DNA from: Phaeobacter sp. G2
GTDB taxonomy: Bacteria > Pseudomonadota > Alphaproteobacteria > Rhodobacterales > Rhodobacteraceae
Assembly: GCA_025163595.1 (NCBI GenBank)
Contig: CP104100.1
Location: 248,001-312,000, forward strand
Length of the DNA stretch: 64,000 nt
Direction: 5' to 3'
The notes under the pieces are model-generated. The model saw only the letters and a list, made by a program, of their open reading frames with translations, had not been told where the DNA came from and did not search any database. The first letter of the stretch is position 1, and each line of letters opens with the position of its first letter. A program made the translations under genes and the position numbers. Shown in pieces: positions 51,873 to 62,000 of this stretch.

Positions 51873-54426
51873 TGACGATACGACCCGGCACCACGATGAC
51901 CTTTTTCGGGGCGCCGCCATTCAGCGCCTTTTGTACAGCTTCGTGTGCCAGGGCGATTTTTTCAACCTCTGCTTTGTCGAGATCAGCCGCCACGGTGATT
52001 TCCCCACGGCGTTTGCCATTGATCTGGATCGGCAGGGTGACGCTGGCCTCGACCAGCATCGCCTCATCCGCAACCGGCCAGGGCGCTGTGGTGACCAGAC
52101 CGGCCCCGCCCTGGTGAGCCCAGATGTCTTCGGCAAGGTGCGGCACCATGGGGGACATCAGCTGCGCCAGCACCATGATGGCCTGTTTCTGTGCCGCTTG
52201 CCCCGCCTTCGATTTGGCCAGGGTATTGGTGAAGCCATAAAGCCGCGCGATGGAGGCGTTAAAGCCAAAGCTTTCAATGCCCAGGGTCACGTCACGGATG
52301 GTTTTATGCATCTCACGCAGCAGGTCTTCGTCGCCTTGGCCCGCTGTTCCGGGCTCCATCGCGGCAATCTTGTCGCAGAGATTCCAGACCCGGTTGAGGT
52401 GCTTGTAGGAGGCCTCGGCGCCGGAGGCGGTCCATTCCACGTCCCGTTCGGGGGGCGAATCGGAAAGGACAAACCAACGCGCAGTGTCGGCGCCGTAGGA
52501 GGAGATGATCGACAGCGGATCGACGACGTTGTTCTTAGACTTCGACATCTTGGCCGACGGGATGATTTTCACCTCGGCGCCGCTCTCTTTCAGGAAGGCG
52601 CCACCGTCGCGCAGCTCCACCTCTTCGGGGTAGTGGTAGACCGGCCGGCCATTGGCTCCCGTGCTTTGATAGATCGCATGGGTCACCATGCCCTGGGTGA
52701 ACAGCGCGTCAAAGGGCTCTTCGCAGCCATCCGGCAGGTGGCCGCAGATCTTCATCGCGCGGGAAAAGAACCGGGCATAAAGCAGGTGCAGAATCGCATG
52801 TTCGACGCCGCCGATATACTGATCCACATTCATCCAGTATTCGGCCTCGGGCAGAATCGTGGGTGTTTTGGCATGTGGCGCGGTGAAACGGGAGAAATAC
52901 CAGGAGGAGTCCACAAAGGTGTCCATGGTATCGGTTTCGCGCCGGGCCGGTTTGCCACAGGCGGGGCAGGCACAATCGCGCCAGCTGGGGTGACGATCCA
53001 GCGGGTTGCCCGGCACCGAGAAATCAATCGCCTTGCCGTCTTCGTCATAGGGCAGGGCGATGGGCAGGTTTTCTTTCTTTTCCGGTACCACGCCGCAATC
53101 GGCGCAATGCACTACGGGAATCGGGCAGCCCCAATAGCGCTGACGCGACAGGCCCCAGTCGCGCAGGCGGTATTTGGTGACGCCCTCGCCCCAACCGGCC
53201 TTTTCGGCAAAATCAACGGTGGTGTTGATGGCTTCTTCGCCGGTGGCCTCGGTGAGACCGGCAAAATGATCAACCCAGCGGACTTTTTCCGATTTCGCAG
53301 GCACCAAGGCCTCGTTTGCAACCGGTGTTGCGTCTTCCAATGTGAAGAAGGCGTTTTTCACCGGCAGGTCGTATTTGCGGCAGAAATCCAGGTCGCGCTG
53401 GTCATGTGCTGGGCAGGCAAAGATGGCGCCGGTGCCGTAATCCATCAGGATGAAATTGGCGATCCAGACCGGCAGTTCCCAGTCCGGGTTCAGCGGATGT
53501 TTCACCCGGATGCCGGTGTCGTAGCCCAGCTTTTCCGCGGTCTCGATGGCCTCTTCGGTGGTGCCGCCCTTGCGGCATTGTGCAACAAATTCAGCTACTT
53601 CAGCGGACTTCGCTTCGAGCTCTTTGGCAATGGGGTGATCGGGTGAGATACCGACAAAGGAAGCGCCCATCAGGGTGTCGGGGCGAGTGGTGTAGACGTC
53701 AATCGGGTCACCGCCTTCTGTGCGCTCAAAGCCAAACTGCAGACCGCGGGATTTTCCGATCCAGTTCTCCTGCATCAGGCGCACCTTGGCGGGCCAGTTG
53801 TCCAGCCCGTCCAGCGCCGAGAGCAGCTCTTCGGAATAGTCAGAGATCTTGAAGAACCACTGGGTCAGCTCGCGCCGTTCCACAAGCGCGCCCGAACGCC
53901 AGCCACGGCCGCCTTCGACCTGTTCGTTGGCCAGAACGGTCATATCAACCGGATCCCAGTTCACCACAGCGTTTTTGCGGTAGACCAACCCCTTGTCGAG
54001 GAAATCCAGGAACAGTGCCTGTTGCTGGCCGTAGTAATCTTCGTCACAGGTGGCAAATTCACGCGACCAGTCGAGCGACAGGCCCAGGGGCTTCATCTGC
54101 TCTTTCATCGCGTCGATATTGGCGTAGGTCCAGTCCTTGGGGTGGCCACCGCTGGCCATTGCAGCGTTTTCTGCGGGCATGCCAAAGGCATCCCAGCCCA
54201 TTGGGTGCAATACGTTATGTCCGGTGGACATCTTGTAGCGCGCCACCACGTCGCCCATGGTGTAGTTGCGCACATGACCCATGTGCAGCTTCCCCGATGG
54301 GTAGGGGAACATCTCGAGCACATAGTATTTCTCTTTGCCAGGTATGCGTTTGGCCTCAAAAATACCGGCCTCATCCCAGGCCTTTTGCCATTTTTCTTCG
54401 ATTTTGGTGGCAGCGTAGCGCGACAT
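51859..54426 (-). CDS. leuS: Leucyl-tRNA synthetase
   Basis: The 855-residue class I synthetase has the HIGH-type HMGH in [14 protein letters not shown], the KMSKS in [14 protein letters not shown], an inserted editing (CP1) domain and a C-terminal anticodon-binding region ending with [13 protein letters not shown]. The start at 54426 ([21 protein letters not shown]) has AAGGACC upstream and is family-typical; the long frame to 54639 is not. It is followed by lptE and holA. Confidence 0.97.
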   Translation of the reverse strand: MSRYAATKIEEKWQKAWDEAGIFEAKRIPGKEKYYVLEMFPYPSGKLHMGHVRNYTMGDVVARYKMSTGHNVLHPMGWDAFGMPAENAAMASGGHPKDWTYANIDAMKEQMKPLGLSLDWSREFATCDEDYYGQQQALFLDFLDKGLVYRKNAVVNWDPVDMTVLANEQVEGGRGWRSGALVERRELTQWFFKISDYSEELLSALDGLDNWPAKVRLMQENWIGKSRGLQFGFERTEGGDPIDVYTTRPDTLMGASFVGISPDHPIAKELEAKSAEVAEFVAQCRKGGTTEEAIETAEKLGYDTGIRVKHPLNPDWELPVWIANFILMDYGTGAIFACPAHDQRDLDFCRKYDLPVKNAFFTLEDATPVANEALVPAKSEKVRWVDHFAGLTEATGEEAINTTVDFAEKAGWGEGVTKYRLRDWGLSRQRYWGCPIPVVHCADCGVVPEKKENLPIALPYDEDGKAIDFSVPGNPLDRHPSWRDCACPACGKPARRETDTMDTFVDSSWYFSRFTAPHAKTPTILPEAEYWMNVDQYIGGVEHAILHLLYARFFSRAMKICGHLPDGCEEPFDALFTQGMVTHAIYQSTGANGRPVYHYPEEVELRDGGAFLKESGAEVKIIPSAKMSKSKNNVVDPLSIISSYGADTARWFVLSDSPPERDVEWTASGAEASYKHLNRVWNLCDKIAAMEPGTAGQGDEDLLREMHKTIRDVTLGIESFGFNASIARLYGFTNTLAKSKAGQAAQKQAIMVLAQLMSPMVPHLAEDIWAHQGGAGLVTTAPWPVADEAMLVEASVTLPIQINGKRRGEITVAADLDKAEVEKIALAHEAVQKALNGGAPKKVIVVPGRIVNVVA

Positions 54427-54523
54427 CACGACAGGTCCTTTAAGAATGAAAACGCCGGGTGGTGACCCGGCGCATGTAATACTGTTGTTTTGATCTCTGT
54501 TCCAGAGCCGTCGTCGCGGCCTG

Positions 54524-55018
54524 TCAGAGGTTCTTGTCAGCGATGCGCAACTGGCGGGCGCGTGACAGGATTGCGTCCTCGACGGCGCGGGTGGTCGATG
54601 CGCTGACAGGGCGGCCGCCCTTTGCCTGCAGCGAGACATTCAGTGATCGCGCGTCCAGGGCCGGGTCTTTGATGTGAACCGTGGCGCGATAGGAGCGGCC
54701 GCTGCCAGGAGGTGTGCCATAGCCGGTTACGATGACGCCGGTGAAGGGGTCAACCGATTGCACTGGCAGGAATTCCAGCACATCCAGGGTGGCATTCCAC
54801 AGGTAGCGGTTCACCTGGACCTTCTGATCCGGCGTGCCGCCGAACAGATCCCAGATCGATGACTTGCTGCTTTGGGCAGTATCAATGTCATTGTTGAACT
54901 CTTGGGGGGCTGTCCCACGGGGACCGGTTCTGTCAGAGCGCCCGCCACAGGCTGCTAATCCAAGGCACACAACTCCGATAAGAGTTGTCTTTACTATCTT
55001 ATGCAGTGTCATCGTCAC
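54524..55018 (-). CDS. DUF3576 lipoprotein
   Basis: The 164-residue protein has a lipoprotein signal with lipobox AAC (LGLAACGG) and the DUF3576 body ([62 protein letters not shown]). The function is unknown; it is conserved in alphaproteobacteria and presumably sits in the outer or inner membrane. ATGs at 55018 or 55012 are both possible starts. leuS starts about 100 bases after its stop, with a GCCGGGT/ACCCGGC hairpin in between (about 54450-54470). Confidence 0.85.
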   Translation of the reverse strand: MTMTLHKIVKTTLIGVVCLGLAACGGRSDRTGPRGTAPQEFNNDIDTAQSSKSSIWDLFGGTPDQKVQVNRYLWNATLDVLEFLPVQSVDPFTGVIVTGYGTPPGSGRSYRATVHIKDPALDARSLNVSLQAKGGRPVSASTTRAVEDAILSRARQLRIADKNL

Positions 55019-55405
55019 TCCCGGCGCCAGTATCTTGCCGCACTCCTACCGTATCGACGGGTTGCGGAGCAAGGGGTTTAGCGATCTGCGCCAGCTTCCA
55101 GCGAATCGTGTGGGCGGACAGTTATATATGGGGCACAGCGAATTACGGGCAGTCTGGTTATCATGGGAGCTGCGCGGATTGTTGTTGATTAACGCGCTGC
55201 ACAGAGAGCAAATCAGGCGGATTCAGAGGGGTAAGAGCCGGGGCAGGCTCGAGACTGTGGCAAAGCTGCACCATCCGAAAGAGCAATGCTGGCTGGCAGT
55301 TGGGCCGCTCTTGCCAAAACGGGGGTGAAAAAGCGAAACCCCTTGTCATACCCACACCGGATTCCCCGGTTTGGGCATCAGAATTGAAAACCGAGGGAAA
55401 AATCG
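55019..55405. promoter_or_regulatory. Region between the DUF3576 gene and the porin gene
   Basis: This stretch contains no gene that I support. It must hold the porin promoter and 5' leader. The porin is expected to be strongly expressed, but no unambiguous -35/-10 pair can be named. GAGGGAAAAATCG immediately before the ATG contains the likely ribosome-binding site. Confidence 0.4.
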
Positions 55406-56518
55406 ATGAAAAAGGTTCTCTTCGCGACTACCGCGCTGATCGCCACTGCCGGCATGGCAGCTGCTGACGTCCGTCTGTCCGGTTACGGCCGCTTTGGTCT
55501 GGACTACAACTCCGCCAACGAGCGTGTTGCTGGCGTTTCCGAAACCAACATCACCAGCCGTCTGCGTCTGCAGGTCGACATGTCCACCGAATCTGACGGC
55601 GGCATTGGCTTCAACGCTCGCGTTCGTATGCAGTCCGAAAGCCGTGACGGCAACCCAGGTCAAAGTGCTCCTGGTGGCGACAATGGCTTCAACGGCGCAC
55701 GTTTTGGCGTGACCTACGGCGGCCTGGCTGTCAACGTTGGCAACATCATCGGTGCTGTTGAAAACGCACCTGGTCTGTATGTAACTGGCGCTCGTTCCGC
55801 TGGTACAGGCATCGACGGCCAAGGCTTCCACTCGCTGGCCATCAAATCTTCTAGCTTCTCCGCTGCTTCCATCGCAGCCGGTACAGCTGGTTCCGTTGGC
55901 ACTGGCTTTAACTGGGATGCATATTCCTCCGACGGCATGGGCGCAAACGGCATCGAAGCTCTGTACTCGGTTGGTGGTTTCACTGGCCACATCTCCTACA
56001 GCCAGCGTAACGGTGGTCTCGTTCTGGGTGAAGCAAACGGCGAACAGCGCACCGCAGTCATGGTGACATACTCGTTCTCCGATTACTATGTCACCGCTGC
56101 TTACCAAGCTGCTGACAACACTGCCACCTACACAACTTCCGGCGGTGTCGTTATCGACGCAAACGATGGCCTGTACTTCATCGCTGCTGGTGGTGACTTC
56201 GGTCAGTTCGGTGCAAAAATCGCTTACGGTTCCACCGACGTTGCTGACTCCGTTACCCTGGAAGGTAGCATGGACATCGGCGCAGCTTCCAACCTGGTTC
56301 TCTGGGTGAACAACTCCGACGTTGACGCAGCTCTGCTGGCTGATACCACCGTTACCGGTGCAACCACTGTTGGTGCAAACGCTCGCGCAACCGACGGCAC
56401 CTCCTTCGGCATCAACTACCAGTACGACCTGGGTGGCGGCGCTACCTTTGTTGCTGGCTATGTTGACGAAGCAGACGACGACAACTCGTTCCAGGCTGGT
56501 GTATACTTCAGCTTCTAA
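55406..56518 (+). CDS. Outer-membrane porin
   Basis: The 370-residue precursor has a signal peptide (MKKVLFATTALIATAGMAAA) and then alternating hydrophobic and polar residues typical of a beta-barrel (DVRLSGYGRFGLDYN at the start, FQAGVYFSF with a terminal Phe at the end). These match the Rhodobacter porin type (Gram-negative porin). Codon choice favours C/T-ending codons more strongly than in neighbours, consistent with high expression. It should admit small hydrophilic solutes through the outer membrane. A terminator follows. Confidence 0.95.
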   Translation: MKKVLFATTALIATAGMAAADVRLSGYGRFGLDYNSANERVAGVSETNITSRLRLQVDMSTESDGGIGFNARVRMQSESRDGNPGQSAPGGDNGFNGARFGVTYGGLAVNVGNIIGAVENAPGLYVTGARSAGTGIDGQGFHSLAIKSSSFSAASIAAGTAGSVGTGFNWDAYSSDGMGANGIEALYSVGGFTGHISYSQRNGGLVLGEANGEQRTAVMVTYSFSDYYVTAAYQAADNTATYTTSGGVVIDANDGLYFIAAGGDFGQFGAKIAYGSTDVADSVTLEGSMDIGAASNLVLWVNNSDVDAALLADTTVTGATTVGANARATDGTSFGINYQYDLGGGATFVAGYVDEADDDNSFQAGVYFSF

Positions 56519-56545
56519 GCTGAACTTACGCTTAGCGTGAATTGG

Positions 56546-56576
56546 GGGCGGGCTCTTAACAGAGCTCGCCCTTTTC
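56546..56576 (+). terminator. Rho-independent terminator after the porin gene
   Basis: An 11-base stem with one G-T pair (GGGCGGGCTCT at 56546-56556 with AGAGCTCGCCC at 56561-56571) is followed by TTTT. It lies 28 bases after the porin stop. Confidence 0.85.
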
Positions 56577-56639
56577 GTTTGGCTCTTAACATTTGCCGCC
56601 AAACAGTGTTGTTCTGGCGTCAAAACCGGAGGACGCTAA

Positions 56640-57302
56640 ATGTCGCTGCAAGAAATAAAAAACCGTATCACCGCGGCAGAGGTTGCTGCAGATCGTCCCG
56701 CAGGATCGGTGACGCTGATTGCGGTGTCCAAGGTCCAGCCAAATACACGGGTGGCAGCGGTGCTAGACGAAGGTCAGCGCTGCTTTGGTGAAAACCGGGT
56801 GCAAGAGGCCCTGGGCAAATGGCCAGATTTTTCCCAAACCTATAGCGGGCTGGATCTGCATCTGATTGGCCCCTTGCAAAGCAACAAGGCGCGTCAGGCG
56901 ATGGAGCTGTTCAACGCCATTCATACGCTGGATCGCCCAAAGCTGGCCAAAAGTATCGCACGGCTGGCGCAGGAGCTGGGCCACTGCCCTGATCTGTTCA
57001 TTCAGGTCAATACCGGAGCCGAACCACAAAAGGCAGGCATCCTGCCGGAGGAGGCCGATGCCTTTGTCGCCGAGTGCCGTGGGCTGGATCTACCGGTCAA
57101 AGGCCTGATGTGTATCCCGCCGGTAGATGAGGCCGCAGCCGATCATTTCACCCAGCTGGCAGAAATTGCCGCCCGCAATGGGCTGGCGGGGCTGTCCATG
57201 GGAATGAGCGGCGATTTCGAGCAGGCCATCGCCCATGGGGCAACCCATGTGCGGGTTGGCTCAGCCATCTTTGGCGCCCGCGCTTATGATACGCAAGCCT
57301 GA
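56640..57302 (+). CDS. YggS/ProSC-family PLP homeostasis protein
   Basis: The 220-residue protein has the TIM-barrel PLP-binding fold of YggS, with the PLP lysine in LIAVSKVQPNT and HLIGPLQSNKARQAMEL, MGMSGDFEQAIAHGATHVRVGSAIFG near the end. It helps control free pyridoxal phosphate and amino-acid homeostasis. GGAGGAC precedes the ATG. Its stop faces the L,D-transpeptidase gene 6 bases away. Confidence 0.93.
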   Translation: MSLQEIKNRITAAEVAADRPAGSVTLIAVSKVQPNTRVAAVLDEGQRCFGENRVQEALGKWPDFSQTYSGLDLHLIGPLQSNKARQAMELFNAIHTLDRPKLAKSIARLAQELGHCPDLFIQVNTGAEPQKAGILPEEADAFVAECRGLDLPVKGLMCIPPVDEAAADHFTQLAEIAARNGLAGLSMGMSGDFEQAIAHGATHVRVGSAIFGARAYDTQA

Positions 57303-57308
57303 CCGAGC

Positions 57309-57830
57309 CTAAGCCAGATCTGGGACAATCACCCGGCTGCCCGGCTCTACGCGGGCGGCCAACCACTGTAGATCACGCCGATCAAAGGCGATGCAGCCCT
57401 CGGTCGGATATCCCGGACGGCGCCATTGGTGGATAAATATGGCAGAGCCCTTGCCGGGGGTGGCATTGGGCCAGTTCCAATCCAGTATCAGCACCAGATC
57501 ATACAAAGGGTCGGCCCGGCGCAGGTGCTCGTGGCTGAATCCATAAGGCGCTGTGATCAGGGTGTTGTAGTGGCTGTCGTGACTGTCATCCGACCACAGA
57601 TCACCGGGGCCAATCGGCCGGGCCCAGGCATTTGGTCTGGCCATGCGGTCCGGGCGGTACAGCATCCCGACAATGTGGTGCAGCCCGGTTGGCGTGGCCC
57701 CGTCGCCTTCGCGCTTGTTGCGCGAGATGCCGCCCTTGCCGATGCTGCAGGGCAACAGCCGTCCGGCAAAGCGCAGACCGCGCTTGGTCAGCACCAGATC
57801 GGCTGCAGAATAGGGCGGTGTGGTGGTCAC
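57309..57830 (-). CDS. L,D-transpeptidase family protein (YkuD domain)
   Basis: The 173-residue protein contains a YkuD catalytic motif: His134 in FIHQWRRPG and Cys146 in TEGCIAFD, with the variant TEGC instead of SHGC. No signal peptide is clear, so the protein may start elsewhere or be a cytoplasmic relative. The family crosslinks peptidoglycan or attaches proteins to it. Its start overlaps ribA by 4 bases. Confidence 0.8.
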   Translation of the reverse strand: MTTTPPYSAADLVLTKRGLRFAGRLLPCSIGKGGISRNKREGDGATPTGLHHIVGMLYRPDRMARPNAWARPIGPGDLWSDDSHDSHYNTLITAPYGFSHEHLRRADPLYDLVLILDWNWPNATPGKGSAIFIHQWRRPGYPTEGCIAFDRRDLQWLAARVEPGSRVIVPDLA

Positions 57831-58915
57831 AACATGTGACCCGATTTGGCGGCCTTGGTGGCCAGATACTGCGCGTTGAAGGCATTTTCGCCAACTTTAA
57901 GCGCCACCCGCTCGGTGACCTTGATGCCGGTTTTTTCCATCATCGCGATCTTGTTTGGGTTGTTGGTCAACAGACGCACCTGGGAAAACCCCAGCTCATT
58001 CAGAATGGCAGAGCCAAGGCGGAAATCGCGTTCGTCATCTTCAAAGCCCAGGCGATGGTTGGCTTCCACCGTGTCAAACCCTTGATCTTGCAGGGAATAG
58101 GCGCGCATCTTGTTGGCCAGACCAATGCCGCGCCCCTCTTGATTGAGGTAAAGCAACACGCCGCTGCCCGTCGCCCCCATCTGCGCCAGCGCCGCGTTGA
58201 GCTGCGGGCCGCAGTCGCATTTCAGCGATCCCAGAACATCGCCAGTGAAACAGGCCGAATGCAGCCGTGCCAGAACTGGCTGGTGTCGGTCAGGCCGGCC
58301 CACTTCGATGGCGTAGTGTTCTTCGGCGCCATCTTCGGGGCGAAACACATGCAGCCGACCAGCCTCGGCAGCCTGCATCGGCAGGCGGGCGGCAGCGACG
58401 GCATGCAGCGGCGAGCTTTGGCTCATCAGCGGTTCAGCGGCAGCCTGCGGCAACAGGGTGAGCCCATGGCTGACGGCAAACTGCGCGCCACTCTCCAGCG
58501 GCACCAACAATGCAGCGGGCAGCAGCCGCGCCGATTTCACTAGAGCAATGGCCAGACGGTGCAGGGTGGCGGAGCCCTCACGGGCGCTGACCAGGGGGCC
58601 TTTCATCGGCGCCTTCAGATCATCCGCGGGATCTGCCAGCGCCTGGATCCAGCCCAGATCTGCTGCCTCTGGCAGGTGGATGCGGGCGGTATCGCCATCA
58701 TAGGCGCGGGCCTTCAGGGTCTCGGCGCGGCGTGCGGTCAGGGCCAGGGTGGCCTCTCCCAGCGCCTGCATTTCGGTCAAGCGGTCCTGTGACAGGCTCT
58801 CGGCGGCGATCGCTAGGGCGGCTTGCCCCTCCTCAATCAGGACGACTGGCAGCCCCATGCGCAGATCTACCCGCGCGCGGGCCAAGAGTTCGATCATGGT
58901 GGGCATCAGGCTCAT
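57827..58915 (-). CDS. ribA: GTP cyclohydrolase II with a degenerate RibB-like N-terminal region
   Basis: The 362-residue protein converts GTP to 2,5-diamino-6-ribosylamino-pyrimidinone phosphate, the first riboflavin step. Zinc ligands Cys222, Cys233 and Cys235 (ACFTGDVLGSLKCDCGPQL), the YLNQEGRGIGLANKMRAY catalytic segment and RLLTNNPNKI are intact from about residue 185 on. The first 150 residues resemble DHBP synthase (RibB), but the DDExREnEGDL acid motif is missing (VVLIEEGQAALAIAAE). The start at 58915 (MSLMPTMIEL) is preferred; 58906 and 58897 are alternatives. Confidence 0.9.
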   Translation of the reverse strand: MSLMPTMIELLARARVDLRMGLPVVLIEEGQAALAIAAESLSQDRLTEMQALGEATLALTARRAETLKARAYDGDTARIHLPEAADLGWIQALADPADDLKAPMKGPLVSAREGSATLHRLAIALVKSARLLPAALLVPLESGAQFAVSHGLTLLPQAAAEPLMSQSSPLHAVAAARLPMQAAEAGRLHVFRPEDGAEEHYAIEVGRPDRHQPVLARLHSACFTGDVLGSLKCDCGPQLNAALAQMGATGSGVLLYLNQEGRGIGLANKMRAYSLQDQGFDTVEANHRLGFEDDERDFRLGSAILNELGFSQVRLLTNNPNKIAMMEKTGIKVTERVALKVGENAFNAQYLATKAAKSGHML

Positions 58916-59101
58916 GCGGCAAATCCAGCATTGGGTGACATAAATACCGGCCTTTCCTAGGCTCAATTTCAACAGAAGTGAAATAATTCCTTTGCTACGG
59001 ACACGACGGCGTGAATGTTTTGCAGCATATCTTGTCCTTTGCAGGGGGGAGGCGCATCTGTCAGTCACGCAAACAGGATCTAGAGGCGGGAGACCAGAAC
59101 C

Positions 59102-59788
59102 ATGGCGCAACTGAAGAAAATTCTACTGGTGGATGATGACGAGGATCTGCGCGAGGCTCTGAGTGAACAGCTGATTATGACCGAGGACTTTGATGTCTTT
59201 GAGGCCGAAAATGGCCAAGGCGCCATGGAGCGCGTGAAAGAGGCGCTGTATGATCTGGTGATCCTGGATGTGGGCTTGCCCGACACCGATGGTCGTGAGC
59301 TGTGCCGCCTGATGCGCAAGCAAGGCGTCAAGGCGCCGATCCTGATGCTGACAGGCCATGACAGCGATTCAGACACCATTCTGGGACTGGATGCCGGTGC
59401 CAATGACTATGTCTCGAAACCTTTCAAATTTCCGGTGCTATTGGCGCGTATCCGCGCCCAATTGCGCCAGCATGAACAATCCGAAGATGCGGTTTTTGTG
59501 CTTGGGCCCTATACGTTCAAGCCGGCGATGAAGATGTTGCTGACCGAGGATGAGCGCAAGATCCGGCTGACCGAGAAAGAGACCAATATCCTGAAATTCC
59601 TCTATCGCTCCACCGATGGGGTGGTGGCGCGGGATGTGCTGCTGCATGAGGTCTGGGGCTATAACGCCGGTGTCACCACGCATACCTTGGAAACCCATAT
59701 CTATCGGCTGCGCCAAAAGATCGAACCGGATCCCTCCAATGCCCGTATCCTGGTAACGGAATCCGGTGGCTATCGTCTGATCAGCTAG
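59102..59788 (+). CDS. cenR: OmpR-type response regulator, CenR-like
   Basis: The 228-residue regulator has a receiver domain with Asp56 (VILDVGLPDTDG) and Lys in SKPFKFPVL, and a winged helix ending ILVTESGGYRLIS. The linker LLARIRAQLRQHEQSEDAVFVLGPYTFKP and the C-terminal THTLETHIYRLRQKIEPDP closely resemble CenR of Caulobacter and Rhodobacter, an essential envelope regulator. No kinase gene is adjacent, as is common for cenR. It is divergent from ribA and is followed by a terminator. Function is by resemblance. Confidence 0.75.
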   Translation: MAQLKKILLVDDDEDLREALSEQLIMTEDFDVFEAENGQGAMERVKEALYDLVILDVGLPDTDGRELCRLMRKQGVKAPILMLTGHDSDSDTILGLDAGANDYVSKPFKFPVLLARIRAQLRQHEQSEDAVFVLGPYTFKPAMKMLLTEDERKIRLTEKETNILKFLYRSTDGVVARDVLLHEVWGYNAGVTTHTLETHIYRLRQKIEPDPSNARILVTESGGYRLIS

Positions 59789-59853
59789 CGCCTGTCTTTT
59801 TTCCCTCATCCCGCGCATGTCCGGGTTATGATGTGCACCTCCCTGTTGGACTG

Positions 59854-59882
59854 GGCCGGGCTTTATGCCCGGCCTTTTTTTT
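59854..59882 (+). terminator. Rho-independent terminator after the CenR-like gene
   Basis: An 8-base GGCCGGGC/GCCCGGCC stem (59854-59874) with a TTTAT loop is followed by eight Ts. Confidence 0.92.
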
Positions 59883-60011
59883 GCGGCTTTTGGCTCTGTG
59901 CGTCCCCCAGGGGGGGCAAACTGGATTTCATAAAATCCCGTCTCTGCTCTCTTCTCCGGTTAGCAGCACTGTGATAGCGAGTGGCATACCCCTGCCAATC
60001 GGAGCATCTAC

Positions 60012-60800
60012 ATGGCTTTTTCCCTTGCGACCTGGAACATTAACTCTGTCCGCCTGCGCGAAGAGCTGGTGCAAAAACTTTTGCGCGAGGAAGGCCCGGA
60101 TGTGCTGTGTCTGCAGGAGTGTAAAAGCCCGGTGGACAAGATCCCGACACAGGGTTTTGCCGATTTGGGCTACCCCTATATGGTTGCACGTGGGCAGAAG
60201 GGATATAACGGCGTCGCCATTTTATCGCGCTTGCCCATCGTGGAAGCCGGGGCTGAGGATTTTGCCAATCTCGGCCATGCGCGCCATATCGCGGGGCGGC
60301 TGGAAAATGGCGTGACCGTGCATAATTTCTATGTGCCTGCAGGCGGGGACAAGCCTGACCGGGAAGTGAATGAGAAATTTGGTCAGAAGCTGGATTACCT
60401 GAGCGAGATGCGGGACTGGTTTAAGGCGGAGAAGCCTGAAAAATCCATTTTGGTTGGCGATCTCAATATCGCGCCGCGCGAAGATGACGTCTGGGACCAC
60501 AAGAAAATGCTGAAGATCGTCAGCCACACGCCGGTGGAGGTGGATCTGCTGGCAGAGGTGCAGGAGGCAGGAGGCTGGGCCGATGTGACCCGCGCGGATA
60601 TTCCTGAGGGGCTGCTGTATAGCTGGTGGAGCTACCGGGCCAAGGATTGGGACGCGGCTGACAAAGGGCGCCGTTTGGATCACGTCTGGGCCACCGGGGA
60701 CATTCGTCAGGCAGCGCATTCCAGCCGGGTTCTGCGCGCCGCCCGGGGCTGGGAAAAACCCAGTGACCACGCGCCGGTTTTTGCCACCTTTGATCTGTAA
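60012..60800 (+). CDS. xth: Exodeoxyribonuclease III (AP endonuclease)
   Basis: The 262-residue enzyme of the endonuclease/exonuclease/phosphatase fold repairs abasic sites and 3' blocks. Catalytic residues are visible in LCLQECKSP (Glu36), LVGDLNIAP, RLDHVWATGD and SDHAPVF. The start MAFSLATWNINSVRLR is family-typical. A GC-rich palindromic element follows the stop by 14 bases and may shape the end of its transcript. Confidence 0.94.
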   Translation: MAFSLATWNINSVRLREELVQKLLREEGPDVLCLQECKSPVDKIPTQGFADLGYPYMVARGQKGYNGVAILSRLPIVEAGAEDFANLGHARHIAGRLENGVTVHNFYVPAGGDKPDREVNEKFGQKLDYLSEMRDWFKAEKPEKSILVGDLNIAPREDDVWDHKKMLKIVSHTPVEVDLLAEVQEAGGWADVTRADIPEGLLYSWWSYRAKDWDAADKGRRLDHVWATGDIRQAAHSSRVLRAARGWEKPSDHAPVFATFDL

Positions 60801-60814
60801 CATTCTTGAGGAAC

Positions 60815-60900
60815 GGGGGGGGCTCCCGCCCGTCGTTTGGGCATCACAGATGCCCGCCTCCCGTTGGGCCCGGCGCCGCGCCAGGGCGCGGCGCGGGTGC
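60815..60900 (+). repeat. GC-rich palindromic intergenic element, copy B
   Basis: Eight Gs and CTCCCGC (60815-60829) are identical to copy A over 15 bases. GGGCATCACAGATGCCC forms an inner hairpin, TTGGGCCCGGCGCCGC follows at 60864-60879, and a terminal hairpin has arms GCGCCGCGCC (60873-60882) and GGCGCGGCGC (60885-60894). It lies between xth and the thioredoxin gene, which read the same way. Confidence 0.75.
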
Positions 60901-61040
60901 GCTGTGTTGAGGTCGGACACCAAGCGTCTTAGGCTGGCGAGAAATGACAGTGGGACCAGGGCGGAGAGAACTCCACTCTTGGTTTCTGTGTTCCAGCGCT
61001 CCATATAGGGGCCAAGCTTCAAACGGAGAAGATTGAGACA

Positions 61041-61973
61041 ATGGATATTATTGGCGGAGCGGGCACCGCAGCCCCCGCAGGTGATGTAATCAAGGACGTC
61101 GGTGAGGCGACCTTTATGCAGGATGTGATCGAGGCCTCGATGCAGGCGCCGGTCATCGTTGATTTCTGGGCGCCCTGGTGTGGTCCTTGCAAGACGCTTG
61201 GACCCGCCTTGGAGGCGGTTGTGACCAAGGCCAAGGGCGCGGTCACCATGGCCAAGGTAAATGTCGATGAAAACCAGCGCCTGGCCCAGGCTTTGTCGCA
61301 GCAGGGGTTGCCGCTGCAATCGATCCCAACTGTGGTTGCCTTTGTGGAAGGGCGCCCCATTGATATGTTTCAGGGCAATGTGCCGCCGAGCGAAATCGAA
61401 GCCTTTGTCAACAAGGCTATCGAGGCGGGTGGTGGCAGTGCTGACGGTGGCCTGAGCGAAGCCCTGGACGTTGCCGAGCAAATGCTGGCAGATGGTGACG
61501 TCGCGGATGCGGCGCAGACCTTTGCAGCAATTATTGGCGAAGATGACAAAAGCGCCGCGGCCTATGGTGGTCTGGCGCGGGCGCATATCGCGCTGGAAGA
61601 TCTGGACCAGGCCGAAGCGGTTCTGAATGGCGCCCCGGCAGAGATTGCCGATGCTGCCGAGATCGAGGCGGCGCGGGCGCAGATCGAACTCGCGCGACAG
61701 GCGGAAAACGCCGGCCCCGTTGCCGAACTGGCAGCCAAAGTTGAGGCCAGCCCAGAGGATCTGGACGCGCGCTTTGAATTGGCGCAGGCGCTGCATGCCG
61801 CGGGCGATGCCGAGGCGGCGGTGACTGAGCTGCTGGAGCTGTTCCGCCGTGATCGTGAGTGGAACGACGGCGCTGCCAAGGCGCAGCTTTTCACTATCTT
61901 TGACGCGCTGCAGCCCAATGATCCGGTGGTTTTGAACGGTCGCCGCAAGCTGAGCTCATTGATATTTGCCTAA
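61041..61973 (+). CDS. Thioredoxin-domain/TPR protein (CnoX/YbbN-like)
   Basis: The 310-residue protein has an N-terminal thioredoxin domain with WCGPC at 46-50 and a C-terminal helical, tetratricopeptide-like region (residues about 130-290) with Ala-rich repeats. YbbN/CnoX members are chaperone-redoxins that hold oxidised proteins for GroEL or DnaK; the WCGPC here suggests that redox activity is retained. The family is cytoplasmic. The next gene starts 27 bases after its stop. Confidence 0.9.
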   Translation: MDIIGGAGTAAPAGDVIKDVGEATFMQDVIEASMQAPVIVDFWAPWCGPCKTLGPALEAVVTKAKGAVTMAKVNVDENQRLAQALSQQGLPLQSIPTVVAFVEGRPIDMFQGNVPPSEIEAFVNKAIEAGGGSADGGLSEALDVAEQMLADGDVADAAQTFAAIIGEDDKSAAAYGGLARAHIALEDLDQAEAVLNGAPAEIADAAEIEAARAQIELARQAENAGPVAELAAKVEASPEDLDARFELAQALHAAGDAEAAVTELLELFRRDREWNDGAAKAQLFTIFDALQPNDPVVLNGRRKLSSLIFA

Positions 61974-62000
61974 TTGGGTCTCTGCCCTACAGTAATAGCC

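Noticed and set aside
55346..56623. Long minus-strand frame (425 aa) opposite the porin gene
   Set aside because: It mirrors the porin's strong codon bias, has a meaningless Cys/Val-rich translation and no start signal; the porin on the plus strand is clearly the real gene.
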